NCBI GenBank assembly: GCA_043425375.1
Contig: JBHWQC010000131.1
Location: forward strand, 1 to 11,800
Direction: 5' to 3'
Source of the DNA: Atopostipes sp043425375
GTDB taxonomy: Bacteria; Bacillota; Bacilli; Lactobacillales; Carnobacteriaceae_A
DNA: 11,800 nt
Shown: in pieces, positions 6,236 to 11,800 of the stretch
Position numbering within the stretch: the first letter of the stretch is position 1
Layout of the letters: each line of letters begins with the position of its first letter
Made by a program: the position numbers and the translations under genes
The notes under the pieces: model-generated
The model's input: the letters and a program-made list of their open reading frames with translations, nothing else
Told to the model about the DNA's origin: nothing
Database searches by the model: none

Positions 6236-6283
6236 AAAGACAAATAAAAAGTGATGCTACTCTTATCGAATAACACCACTTTT
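6236..6283 (-). terminator. Rho-independent terminator of the YjiH-family gene
   Basis: On the minus strand the arms 6283-6271 and 6259-6247 pair at 13 positions (two are G-U) around an 11-base loop. The stem runs into TTTTTATTTG (6250-6241). It is 14 bases after the stop codon. Confidence 0.78.
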
Positions 6284-6297
6284 AATTGAGTTTTTAT

Positions 6298-7659
6298 TTA
6301 CATAAAAATAAACCGCGCTGCAATGACAATAATTGGCAACGTAATCAGTGTGCGTTCAATAAAAATGATAAACAAATCAAGCAAACGAATATCCATTTTT
6401 GTCCCAAGCATCACCGCACCAGATTCCGACAAATAAATTAATTGCGTGACCGATAAAGCCGCCATAATAAAGCGCGTCATTTCACTCGGGATATTTGAAG
6501 CGATAACGGACGGCAAGAACATATCCGCAAAACCAACCATAATCGTTTGAGACGCTTCAACCGCGTAAGGGACACCGAGCAGTTTCAAAAGCGGCACAAA
6601 GGGCAGTCCTAACCATTCGAAGATCGGTGTAAATTCGACAATCATTAAAGCGATACTCCCAAACGCCATAATGACTGGAAACACACCGAGCCATAAATCT
6701 AAAACTGAAGTCGTTCCTTTTAGCAACAAATCTTTCACGCTTAAACTGTCTTTTGCCTTTTCCAGCGCTAGTTCCAACCCCCAAGACAAGTTTGTATACC
6801 CTTTTGGCACTCGTTCCCCCATATCTTGTTTGTTTCCATGATAATAAGATTTCTCTATATTAGATAACGGTGGAATTTTAGGCAAGATGACAGCGGCAAT
6901 AATTCCCGCGGTAGCGACCGTCAGATAATAAGGGCCAAATAAATGAGCCAAGCCCACTTGCCCAATAACCACTAAACTAAATGTGATGGAGACAGCGGAA
7001 AACGTCGTTGCAATAACCGTCGCCTCTTTTTTATTGTAATAGCCTTCTTCATATTGCTTATTGGTTAAAGTGACACCGATTGTTCCGTCCCCGACCCAAG
7101 AAGCAATTGCATCAATCGAAGCCCGCCCTGGTAAGTCAAATACCGGACGCATTACTGGCGTAAGGATCGCTCCTATAAATTCTAACAAACCAAAATCGGT
7201 TAAAAAAGGCAATAAAAAGCCCGCAAATAAAAAGATGCCCAATAAATTTTTAATTAAGTCAAAAAGGATTAAACCGCCTGTATCCGCTGACCATATAAAA
7301 GCAGGACCCCACTCAAAATACGTCATCACCGCTAAAACAAATCCAATAAAGCGTATCCCCGTCCATAACCATGAAACATCAAATAAATCTTTTAAAAATG
7401 TATTGTTTTCAATAAATTTCGGCTGAAACGTTCGGTAAGCCAGTGTCATGACCGCCGATAGTCCAATTAAGAATAAAATAACGGTTGGTAAAATCGCATC
7501 AAACTGGGCCGTGAATAAATTCGCCAGTAAAGCAACCACAATGGTGGTTTCTCCTTCATACTGAAAAGGCACCATCAATAAAAAGATTCCAAACAGAGAC
7601 GAGAGTATAAATTTTAAATAATCTGAAATTTTTCGTCCAAGTTCTAAAACGTTCTGCAA
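6298..7659 (-). CDS. YjiH-family membrane protein (nucleoside-recognition/Gate domain)
   Basis: Product of 453 residues. Start TTG 7659 has GGAGGG 6 bases upstream and no better alternative. About 9-11 hydrophobic segments are visible, for example 16-32, 54-73, 101-115, 136-153, 215-237, 245-260, 321-342, 396-412 and 434-452. The signature block ASWVGDGTIGVTLTNKQYEE (186-205) followed by GYYNKKEATVIATTFSAVS belongs to YjiH (COG3314), whose halves carry Gate/nucleoside-recognition repeats. The second repeat is about 320-385, with VGFADMFLPSVIAS at 375-388 and ESGAVMLGTKMDI at 412-424. Function is unproven; in E. coli yjiH and yjiG lie next to iadA, an isoaspartyl dipeptidase gene, which hints at peptide or amino-acid-derivative transport. 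It is divergent from the NADH oxidase gene and monocistronic. Confidence 0.9.
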   Translation of the reverse strand: MQNVLELGRKISDYLKFILSSLFGIFLLMVPFQYEGETTIVVALLANLFTAQFDAILPTVILFLIGLSAVMTLAYRTFQPKFIENNTFLKDLFDVSWLWTGIRFIGFVLAVMTYFEWGPAFIWSADTGGLILFDLIKNLLGIFLFAGFLLPFLTDFGLLEFIGAILTPVMRPVFDLPGRASIDAIASWVGDGTIGVTLTNKQYEEGYYNKKEATVIATTFSAVSITFSLVVIGQVGLAHLFGPYYLTVATAGIIAAVILPKIPPLSNIEKSYYHGNKQDMGERVPKGYTNLSWGLELALEKAKDSLSVKDLLLKGTTSVLDLWLGVFPVIMAFGSIALMIVEFTPIFEWLGLPFVPLLKLLGVPYAVEASQTIMVGFADMFLPSVIASNIPSEMTRFIMAALSVTQLIYLSESGAVMLGTKMDIRLLDLFIIFIERTLITLPIIVIAARFIFM

Positions 7660-7734
7660 ACTATTCCCTCCATAAACAAACGAATGCCCTAACTCAAATT
7701 GTCACTAAGTGTAAGAGCCATTCTACTATTTTTG

Positions 7735-7748
7735 TAAGATAAATCTTA
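7735..7748. repeat. Palindrome TAAGAT-AA-ATCTTA before the YjiH gene
   Basis: Perfect 6-base arms (7735-7740 and 7743-7748) lie between the predicted YjiH promoter and its start codon. It could be an operator or a small 5' UTR hairpin. Its left half, TAAGATAA, is shared with the repeats at 3435 and 3472. Confidence 0.4.
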
Positions 7749-7766
7749 TTTTTAAGCATCTAAATA

Positions 7767-7795
7767 ATTGTATAGAAACCATTGCCGATTGTAAA
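7767..7795 (-). promoter_or_regulatory. Probable promoter of the YjiH-family gene
   Basis: On the minus strand, TTTACA (7795-7790) and TACAAT (7772-7767) are 17 bases apart, about 110 bases before the TTG start. This leaves a long leader containing the palindrome at 7735-7748. Another -10-like TAGAAT is closer to the gene but has no good -35. Confidence 0.5.
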
Positions 7796-7883
7796 GACTT
7801 CCTTCAAATCAATAGAGAAAATGAAGGTAATCATTAAAAACCGACTGTATAAATGAGTGCACTATGAAAAATTATCAAACATA

Positions 7884-7912
7884 TTGAGCTTCGTTGGTTT
7901 TCTTGCTATTAT
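7884..7912 (+). promoter_or_regulatory. Promoter of the NADH oxidase gene
   Basis: TTGAGC (7884-7889) and TATTAT (7907-7912) are 17 bases apart. A TG pair at 7904-7905 makes an extended -10. Transcription would begin near 7919, inside what would otherwise be an upstream in-frame extension of the gene. I see no Rex-type TTGTGA...TCACAA site within the intergenic region 7660-7964. Confidence 0.6.
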
Positions 7913-7964
7913 AGAGATGGTTCATTTATTTAATTATCATTTTTATAGAAAGAAGGACTATAAA

Positions 7965-9323
7965 TTGAAATATGTAGTTGTAGGCTCATCTCACTTTGGT
8001 TACGAAGCAGTGGAAACGATTTTGGAAGCGGAACCTAAAGCAGAGATTCATTTATACGAACGTGGTGACAAGGCCTCGTTTATGAGTTGTGGAGCGCAGT
8101 CTTATTTAGAAGGAATTGCCCAATCACCAGATGAGGTGCACTATGCCAATGAGGACTCCTATAAAGAACAAGGCATTCATGTTCATTTAAATAGCGATGT
8201 CATCGGCTTGAATCCGGAAGAAAAGACCATTACGGTGAAAACGGATCAAGGGGAACAAGAAGCCAGCTATGACAAATTGCTGTTATCACCAGGAGGATAT
8301 GCGCCAAAATTAAACATTCCTGGCAATGACCTCAAGCATGTCTACACTTTCCGTGGACGTGACGATGCGGAAGTAGTAAAAGCGCGGATGGCGGATGCCA
8401 AAAAAGTAGTTGTCATCGGTGCAGGCTATATCGGAATCGAAGTTGCGGAAGCGTTTGTTCGAAATGGACAAGAAGTGACTGTTCTTGATGCGATCGATCG
8501 CTTCTTGCCTACTTATTTGGATAAAGAATTTTATCCAAGTCTTGCTGCAGAAGCCGAAGACAAAGGCTTAACCTTTAAGGGTAAAGAATTTGCTCAAGAA
8601 GTACGCGGTGAAGACGGCGTTGTTACCGGATTGGTGACCGACCAAGGTGAATACGAAGCAGACACGGTCATCATGGCCAGCGGCGTCAAACCGGATACGG
8701 AGTGGTTAAAAGACACACTGGAAGTCGATGACAAAGGCTTTGTTCTTACAAATGAGTACTTAGAGACATCCGCAGAAGATGTATATGCCGGCGGAGATGC
8801 AACGTACCTTCGTTTCAACCCAACAGGCAAAGAAACATGTATCGGTTTAGCTACAAACGCCCGAAAACAAGGTGTTACGGCGGCGAAGAATGCACTCGGG
8901 GAAAAAGTAAAAGCGCCAGGCGTCAATGGTACTTCTGGTTTAGCCTTTTTTGATTTGAATTTTGCAACTACCGGCCTTAAAGATTCGACCAGTGATACCT
9001 ACGACGGCGAAGTAAACTCTTACTACTGTGAAGAGAAAATTCGCCCAGACTTCATGCGCAATGAAGAGAATACAGTAGAAATGAAAATCTTGTATGATGC
9101 GGACACAGAAGTCATTCTTGGTGCCCAGTTCCTATCTAAGGCAGATATTACCCAAGCCGCCAATACGTTGTCATTAGCCATTACAGCAAAAATGACCTTA
9201 ACAGACTTAGCGCAAGCGGACTTTTTCTTCCAACCAGGATTCAGTCGACCATGGCATTTCTTAAATGTGCTCGCACTGAGAGCACAAGGCCAAACATACG
9301 GTGCCACGAAAATGTTGTTTTAA
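7965..9323 (+). CDS. nox: NADH oxidase (H2O-forming type), FAD-dependent disulfide-reductase family
   Basis: Product of 452 residues. Start: AAGGA (7953-7957) is 7 bases before TTG 7965, and the protein then begins MKYVVVGSSHFG, exactly as in the family. The frame is open upstream to GTG 7857, but that part contains the promoter. FAD site: GSSHFG (7-12), with the active-site His10. SCG (41-43) carries redox Cys42, the sulfenate-forming residue of NADH oxidases and peroxidases. NAD site: GAGYIG (152-157). Second FAD motif: VYAGGDAT (273-280). Dimer domain with FFFQPGFSRPWHFLN (420-434). The enzyme would oxidise NADH with O2 to water in the cytoplasm, renewing NAD+ and scavenging oxygen. CoA-disulfide reductase or NADH peroxidase are related alternatives; the Cys42/His10 layout and the FFQP-PW tail favour oxidase. 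It is monocistronic. Confidence 0.9.
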   Translation: MKYVVVGSSHFGYEAVETILEAEPKAEIHLYERGDKASFMSCGAQSYLEGIAQSPDEVHYANEDSYKEQGIHVHLNSDVIGLNPEEKTITVKTDQGEQEASYDKLLLSPGGYAPKLNIPGNDLKHVYTFRGRDDAEVVKARMADAKKVVVIGAGYIGIEVAEAFVRNGQEVTVLDAIDRFLPTYLDKEFYPSLAAEAEDKGLTFKGKEFAQEVRGEDGVVTGLVTDQGEYEADTVIMASGVKPDTEWLKDTLEVDDKGFVLTNEYLETSAEDVYAGGDATYLRFNPTGKETCIGLATNARKQGVTAAKNALGEKVKAPGVNGTSGLAFFDLNFATTGLKDSTSDTYDGEVNSYYCEEKIRPDFMRNEENTVEMKILYDADTEVILGAQFLSKADITQAANTLSLAITAKMTLTDLAQADFFFQPGFSRPWHFLNVLALRAQGQTYGATKMLF

Positions 9324-9391
9324 TTCCTCAAAATATGAAAGTGATGAATCACTTCATTCTAAGAAGCTAAAGATATAGTGTTTAGCGACAT

Positions 9392-9430
9392 AAAAATTCC
9401 TTACTGAAATGGCAGTAAGGGATTTTTTTA
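9392..9430 (+). terminator. Rho-independent terminator of nox
   Basis: Arms at 9392-9406 and 9413-9427 pair at 15 positions (one G-U) around the loop AAATGG, and the stem runs into seven T (9423-9429). It is 68 bases after the stop. A smaller palindrome, AAGTGAT-GA-ATCACTT (9339-9354), sits in between. Confidence 0.88.
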
Positions 9431-9472
9431 TGTTTAATTTTTTTGAAGTAGAAATCTAAAGTTTAATTATAA

Positions 9473-9613
9473 AGAAGTCCATTATTGATTCTAGGCGTCT
9501 ACCTATTCACCGCTTACTTAGCCTTGCATCTTCTTATTCAAATTAAGAAGAAAAAAGAACATCAAAATAAAATTAAGGCGTTCGTTTTATGTATCTTTAC
9601 TAGATATAACTAG
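9473..9613 (+). pseudogene. Possible membrane-protein gene fragment
   Basis: A plus-strand frame closed by TAA (9470-9472) and TAG (9611-9613) reads PLLILGVYLFTAYLALHLLI, then a Lys-rich stretch (KKKKEHQNKIKAF). One membrane segment with positive residues after it looks protein-like. There is no ribosome site and no start other than TTG 9485, so it is at best a remnant or a leftover of a transferred gene. I do not recognise it, and chance is possible in AT-rich DNA. Confidence 0.25.
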
Positions 9614-9634
9614 GTGTTATTCATTTTAGTTCAC

Positions 9635-10048
9635 TTAAAACAATAAACCATAGAATTTTGTCTGGTATGTAATAAATAAAACGACAATCAAAACAAAGGC
9701 TTCAGCTACCGATGCTTTATAATAATTTTCATTCTCTATATACTTTTTTTCCATATAGGCTCTAAGAAATTGCCCGATCAATATCGTTACAAATAGTATA
9801 AACCAAGGTTGAAAGAACCACAATTCGTTTTCAATACCTCTTGATAGATTGACAATAAATCCGATAATCATAAGGACTACTGCTATTATTCGAATTGCCC
9901 AATCAAGGCGTTTGTGTTCATCGTTTATATGATCATAACTCCACCAACTCAAGTGCTCTACTTGAAAATATTTTCGAATCACATAAGTCGAACCAATATA
10001 TATTACACCAAATATCAACATGGCAAGTAAGACTCTCCAAAAAAGCAT
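9635..10048 (-). CDS. DUF4181-like four-TM membrane protein
   Basis: Product of 137 residues. GGAGGG lies 5 bases before ATG 10048; the earlier ATG 10072 is in frame but would place the ribosome site inside the gene, so 10048 is chosen. Four membrane segments are visible (about 5-25, 52-68, 82-98, 113-129), with a Trp/His-rich loop between the first two (VEHLSWWSYDHINDEHKRLD, 30-49). That layout, the H-K-R-x-D-W-x-x-R motif (45-53) and the short length resemble DUF4181 proteins of Bacillales and Lactobacillales, whose function is unknown. It is the last gene of a same-strand run of small genes (from 11106) with no clear terminator between members, so co-transcription is possible. I see no strong promoter directly in front of it. 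Confidence 0.7.
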   Translation of the reverse strand: MLFWRVLLAMLIFGVIYIGSTYVIRKYFQVEHLSWWSYDHINDEHKRLDWAIRIIAVVLMIIGFIVNLSRGIENELWFFQPWFILFVTILIGQFLRAYMEKKYIENENYYKASVAEAFVLIVVLFITYQTKFYGLLF

Positions 10049-10097
10049 GCTCTCCCTCCTCGTTTTATGCATTTATTTTTCGACATTTTCTGACCAA

Positions 10098-10381
10098 TTA
10101 ACCATCGAATCTGCATCCGGTCCTTAATTTTTTGTTCCCAATGACAAAGTATGGAATTTTATATCTTTCTTCGACTTTAAATTCATTAAAAATTAGCTTG
10201 TGACCTTTTTGAGGTTCAGAAACATCTAAAGCGTCACGGAAATCTTCAACTATAACTACCCGACAGCCACTATTCGTTTCTCTATTTCGATATTGTGTAA
10301 GTTGTCAGTAAAATTCTCTAGCATAAATATGTCAGGAATAGTAAGGTTAACTAGTTCAAGCTCTCCACATTTATCTATCCT
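10098..10381 (-). pseudogene. Frameshifted unknown gene
   Basis: Two overlapping minus-strand frames read as one protein. The first (10381-10259, stop TAG 10256-10258) gives ELELVNLTIPDIFMLENFTD and onward to EIEKRIVAVG. The second (from about 10300 down to the TAA at 10098-10100) gives GCRVVIVEDFRDALDVSEPQ, then HKLIFNEFKVEERYKIPYFV and GNKKLRTGCRFDG. A single base shift somewhere between about 10256 and 10300 joins them into roughly 85-90 residues. The first frame has no start codon with a ribosome site and begins inside the tail of the gene at 10371, so its front is also lost or was fused to that gene. I do not recognise the family. It sits between two intact small genes on the same strand. 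Confidence 0.45.
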
Positions 10382-10859
10382 TCAAAAGTCCCATAAAATT
10401 CTTTTTCTCTAAATTAATTAAATTATTTCGAGAATAATTTTTTGTATTCGTTCCAAAAATATTGCCTAGAACTCTGGTACTAAATGAATCATTTAAATAG
10501 AAATAATATTTTTTATTTTGGTAGGTAAAAGATATACAGTAAGCGCCATAAATTTTTTGGAAAGAAAAACCATGAATAGCATGATGATTGGTTATAATCA
10601 TATTCTTTGTAGTAAATTCATAGTCTTTGTTTTGTGTCAATAAGATAATATGATTCTCAGTAAAAATAAGGTAATAGAATTCTAAAATGGTGAGCCGCAA
10701 TTGATGTGAAAGAGTAAGAACCTTATATAAAAACGGTTTAGGTCCTTTTTCCATCCTTAAGTAATTACGATCATTTTCAATATTTTCTTTCTTTAAGAAT
10801 CTCTCTAACCTATTTTTTTCATCATCAATAGTTAAATCTCTACTACTCAGATGTCTCAT
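10371..10859 (-). CDS. Hypothetical soluble protein, 162 aa
   Basis: ATG 10859 follows the stop of the upstream 2-TM gene by 31 bases; the ribosome site is weak (GAAAGCGAG), so coupling to the upstream gene may matter. The sequence has a charged, helical first third (about 8-40) and then alternating beta-like segments rich in Tyr/Phe/Ile (FYYLIFTENHIILLTQNKDY, 61-80; then AYCISFTYQNKKYYFYLND). It ends with a Lys/Asn tail (NNLINLEKKNFMGLLKDR). There is no signal peptide and no clear membrane span. The hydrophobic strand pattern would fit a small beta-barrel such as a PH-like fold, but that is a guess. I recognise no family. The codons are very AT-rich compared with the core genes to the left, in keeping with an acquired gene. 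Confidence 0.6.
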   Translation of the reverse strand: MRHLSSRDLTIDDEKNRLERFLKKENIENDRNYLRMEKGPKPFLYKVLTLSHQLRLTILEFYYLIFTENHIILLTQNKDYEFTTKNMIITNHHAIHGFSFQKIYGAYCISFTYQNKKYYFYLNDSFSTRVLGNIFGTNTKNYSRNNLINLEKKNFMGLLKDR

Positions 10860-10890
10860 CTCGCTTTCACTAAGAGGTGATTTTTTACTT

Positions 10891-11106
10891 TTAAGAGTTG
10901 TAGCCGAATATGAATGTTATAAATAAAATATACAGTGACACCAATGTAATTATGATACCTAGAACACTATTAATCAAAGCAGTTGATTTACTTTGTTTTC
11001 GCACTTTGATTCCGCTAATGATAAGGGCTATTCCACCGATTAGAAATACTAACTCAGCTATCAAAAACGGCCATTTTATTTCGATCATTCTTTGGATAAT
11101 GTCCAT
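10891..11106 (-). CDS. Small two-TM membrane protein, 71 aa
   Basis: ATG 11106 has GGAGGTG directly upstream at about 5-6 bases; an in-frame ATG at 11127 would put that site inside the gene. Residues 1-12 are charged. Two membrane segments follow (about 13-32, FLIAELVFLIGGIALIISGI, and 43-66), with the basic loop KVRKQSKSTA between them, which should lie on the cytoplasmic side. The length and layout fit many small membrane proteins, including immunity or stress-related ones, but no motif identifies it. It is first in a minus-strand run continuing with the genes at 10371, 10098 and 9635, and has its own promoter. Confidence 0.65.
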   Translation of the reverse strand: MDIIQRMIEIKWPFLIAELVFLIGGIALIISGIKVRKQSKSTALINSVLGIIITLVSLYILFITFIFGYNS

Positions 11107-11202
11107 ACTACACCTCCATGGAATCATTTAACCAGCTCCTGATTCAAAGAAGCAAGAGTGGTTTTTCTCACTCATATCAAACTAATCGCATTTTGTACCT
11201 TT

Positions 11203-11230
11203 AATATAGTTTTAATTTGTATTTTTACAA
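11203..11230 (-). promoter_or_regulatory. Probable promoter of the small-gene run, with palindrome over the -35
   Basis: On the minus strand, TTGTAA (11230-11225) and TATATT (11208-11203) are 16 bases apart, about 95 bases before ATG 11106. The perfect inverted repeat TTGTA-TTTT-TACAA (11217-11230) covers the -35 and could be an operator. A weak hairpin (GAGTG/CACTC, near 11156-11176) lies in the leader. Confidence 0.45.
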
Positions 11231-11430
11231 GAACTTTAATTTTTCGAATCCCTCTAAAGTTTAACCGATAAAATAAAATTCTAAAGACCGAAAATTCCTT
11301 ACAGTACTTCAGATTTCTTCTGCATCTTTTTAAGAATAATCAATGTTGCACGACCATTTTAAAAACAAAGGCACTTTTGAGCTGTCGGTTGAGAGCTCTT
11401 AGAAATGCTAGTTAAAGATCTAATGGAGTT

Positions 11431-11454
11431 GAGGGGGCTCATCCAAGCCCCTTC
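11431..11454 (+). other. GC-rich RNA hairpin
   Basis: GAGGGGGCT (11431-11439) and AGCCCCTTC (11446-11454) pair at all nine positions (one G-U) around the loop CATCCA when read on the plus strand; the minus strand has one mismatch. There is no T-tract on either side, so it is not a normal terminator. It stands out in DNA that is otherwise very AT-rich and could belong to a small RNA or a mobile-element end. Confidence 0.4.
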
Positions 11455-11752
11455 GCGTCAATGTTTATAGTTATATAGTACTGGTTTTGGTAATGGTTTA
11501 GACTAAATTTTCACGCATATGCCTATGTTTTATGAGAGAATTCTATTTTTAAAAATCATTATAGAAAATATTCATCTAGTAAATCTATTTTAAAAGGTGA
11601 TTTTTTTGTATGTACATTAACACTGAATATTTAATAACATTAATCGACTAATACGTTTATATCATACATAAAAATTTATAGCTTGATTAATTTGAACATG
11701 TATATTCAATAAATTATTAACTTTTTATCTTAAAAGGTGAAAACACTTAATT

Positions 11753-11800
11753 TTAAATATTATCCCATTGAATTTCATCCCAGTCAGTCATTATGATTTC
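11753..11800 (-). CDS. C-terminal end of a gene entering from the right edge (partial)
   Basis: The last 15 codons of a minus-strand frame read EIIMTDWDEIQWDNI before the TAA at 11753-11755. The Trp/Asp/Glu-rich ending looks like a real protein tail, but only 48 bases are inside the window, so neither the family nor even coding status can be settled. Confidence 0.3.
   Translation of the reverse strand, partial: EIIMTDWDEIQWDNI

Larger units (their letters stand above)
11107..11752. other. Long AT-rich intergenic stretch without a convincing gene
   Basis: Apart from the promoter at 11203-11230, no frame on either strand has both a start with a ribosome site and protein-like content. Visible items are the GC-rich hairpin at 11431-11454, two copies of TTAAAAGGTGA (11590-11600, 11730-11740), and a 13-residue frame with a ribosome site (11610-11651, MYINTEYLITLID). 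I checked 11240-11400 for transposase remnants on both strands and saw nothing I could name. Confidence 0.5.

Noticed and set aside
7857..7964. Signal-anchor-like N-terminus on the NADH oxidase
   Set aside because: The stretch contains the -35 and extended -10 elements, and the family start with its own ribosome site is at 7965.
7660..7964. Rex operator controlling nox
   Set aside because: Rex often controls such oxidases, but no TTGTGA...TCACAA-type palindrome is visible in this region.
8594..9307. Minus-strand frames inside nox
   Set aside because: Antisense shadows of a well-supported gene, without start signals.
10256..10400. UGA read as tryptophan in the frame after 10371
   Set aside because: Two TGA codons fall where Trp would read smoothly, but TAA codons also interrupt this frame and all other genes use the standard code, so decay is the simpler explanation.
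11240..11450. Transposase remnant in the right intergenic stretch
   Set aside because: Both strands give short Lys/Arg/Leu-rich readings, as expected by chance from AT-rich DNA. No DDE motif, family motif or terminal inverted repeat could be identified.
1..11800. CRISPR array, tRNA or rRNA gene
   Set aside because: No regularly spaced repeats and no cloverleaf or ribosomal RNA sequence were seen on reading the window.

Overview
The window looks like chromosomal DNA of a low-GC Gram-positive bacterium. The ribosome binding sites are strong AAGGAGG types, TTG and GTG starts are common, and terminators are hairpin plus T-tract. There is a Lys-rich lipoprotein signal with a lipobox, and families typical of Lactobacillales and relatives are present (H2O-forming NADH oxidase, PfoR-type EIIC protein, YdhK/DUF1541 lipoprotein, Mbeg1/DUF2974 hydrolase). 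A lactic acid bacterium of the Carnobacteriaceae/Enterococcaceae type is my best guess. That is inference from gene families, not from a marker gene.

Layout, left to right. (1) Positions 1-256: a decayed DinJ/YafQ-type toxin-antitoxin pair on the minus strand. The antitoxin has lost its middle and the toxin is frameshifted. (2) 353-1131: a minus-strand gene for a SEC-C zinc-motif protein with an acidic repeat linker and its own promoter and terminator. (3) 1170-1898: a copper-binding-type lipoprotein with two YdhK domains, minus strand, also a self-contained unit. (4) 1958-2203: a broken gene remnant and a hairpin. (5) 2298-3338: a PfoR-type membrane protein (minus), divergent from (6) an M20 amidohydrolase at 3640-4836 (plus). 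Between them lies a 301-base region with a repeated TAAGATAAGATT motif. (7) 4934-6115: Mbeg1-like alpha/beta hydrolase (minus), sharing a bidirectional terminator with the amidohydrolase. (8) 6298-7659: YjiH-family transporter-like protein (minus), divergent from (9) NADH oxidase at 7965-9323 (plus). (10) 9430-11800: an AT-rich accessory stretch. It holds a run of minus-strand small genes (a 2-TM protein, a soluble unknown, a frameshifted unknown and a DUF4181 membrane protein), then about 650 bases without a convincing gene, and the tail of another minus-strand gene at the right edge.

Most core genes here are monocistronic, each with a recognisable promoter and terminator, so little operon-level co-operation is visible. 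The amidohydrolase, PfoR and YjiH genes could together serve uptake and breakdown of acylated amino acids or peptides, but this is inference. The NADH oxidase would regenerate NAD+ and remove oxygen, as usual in fermentative lactic bacteria. The two ends of the window show gene decay (toxin-antitoxin remnant, frameshifted gene, gene fragments). I found no convincing unknown multi-gene system. The least explained part is the small-gene run at 9635-11106.
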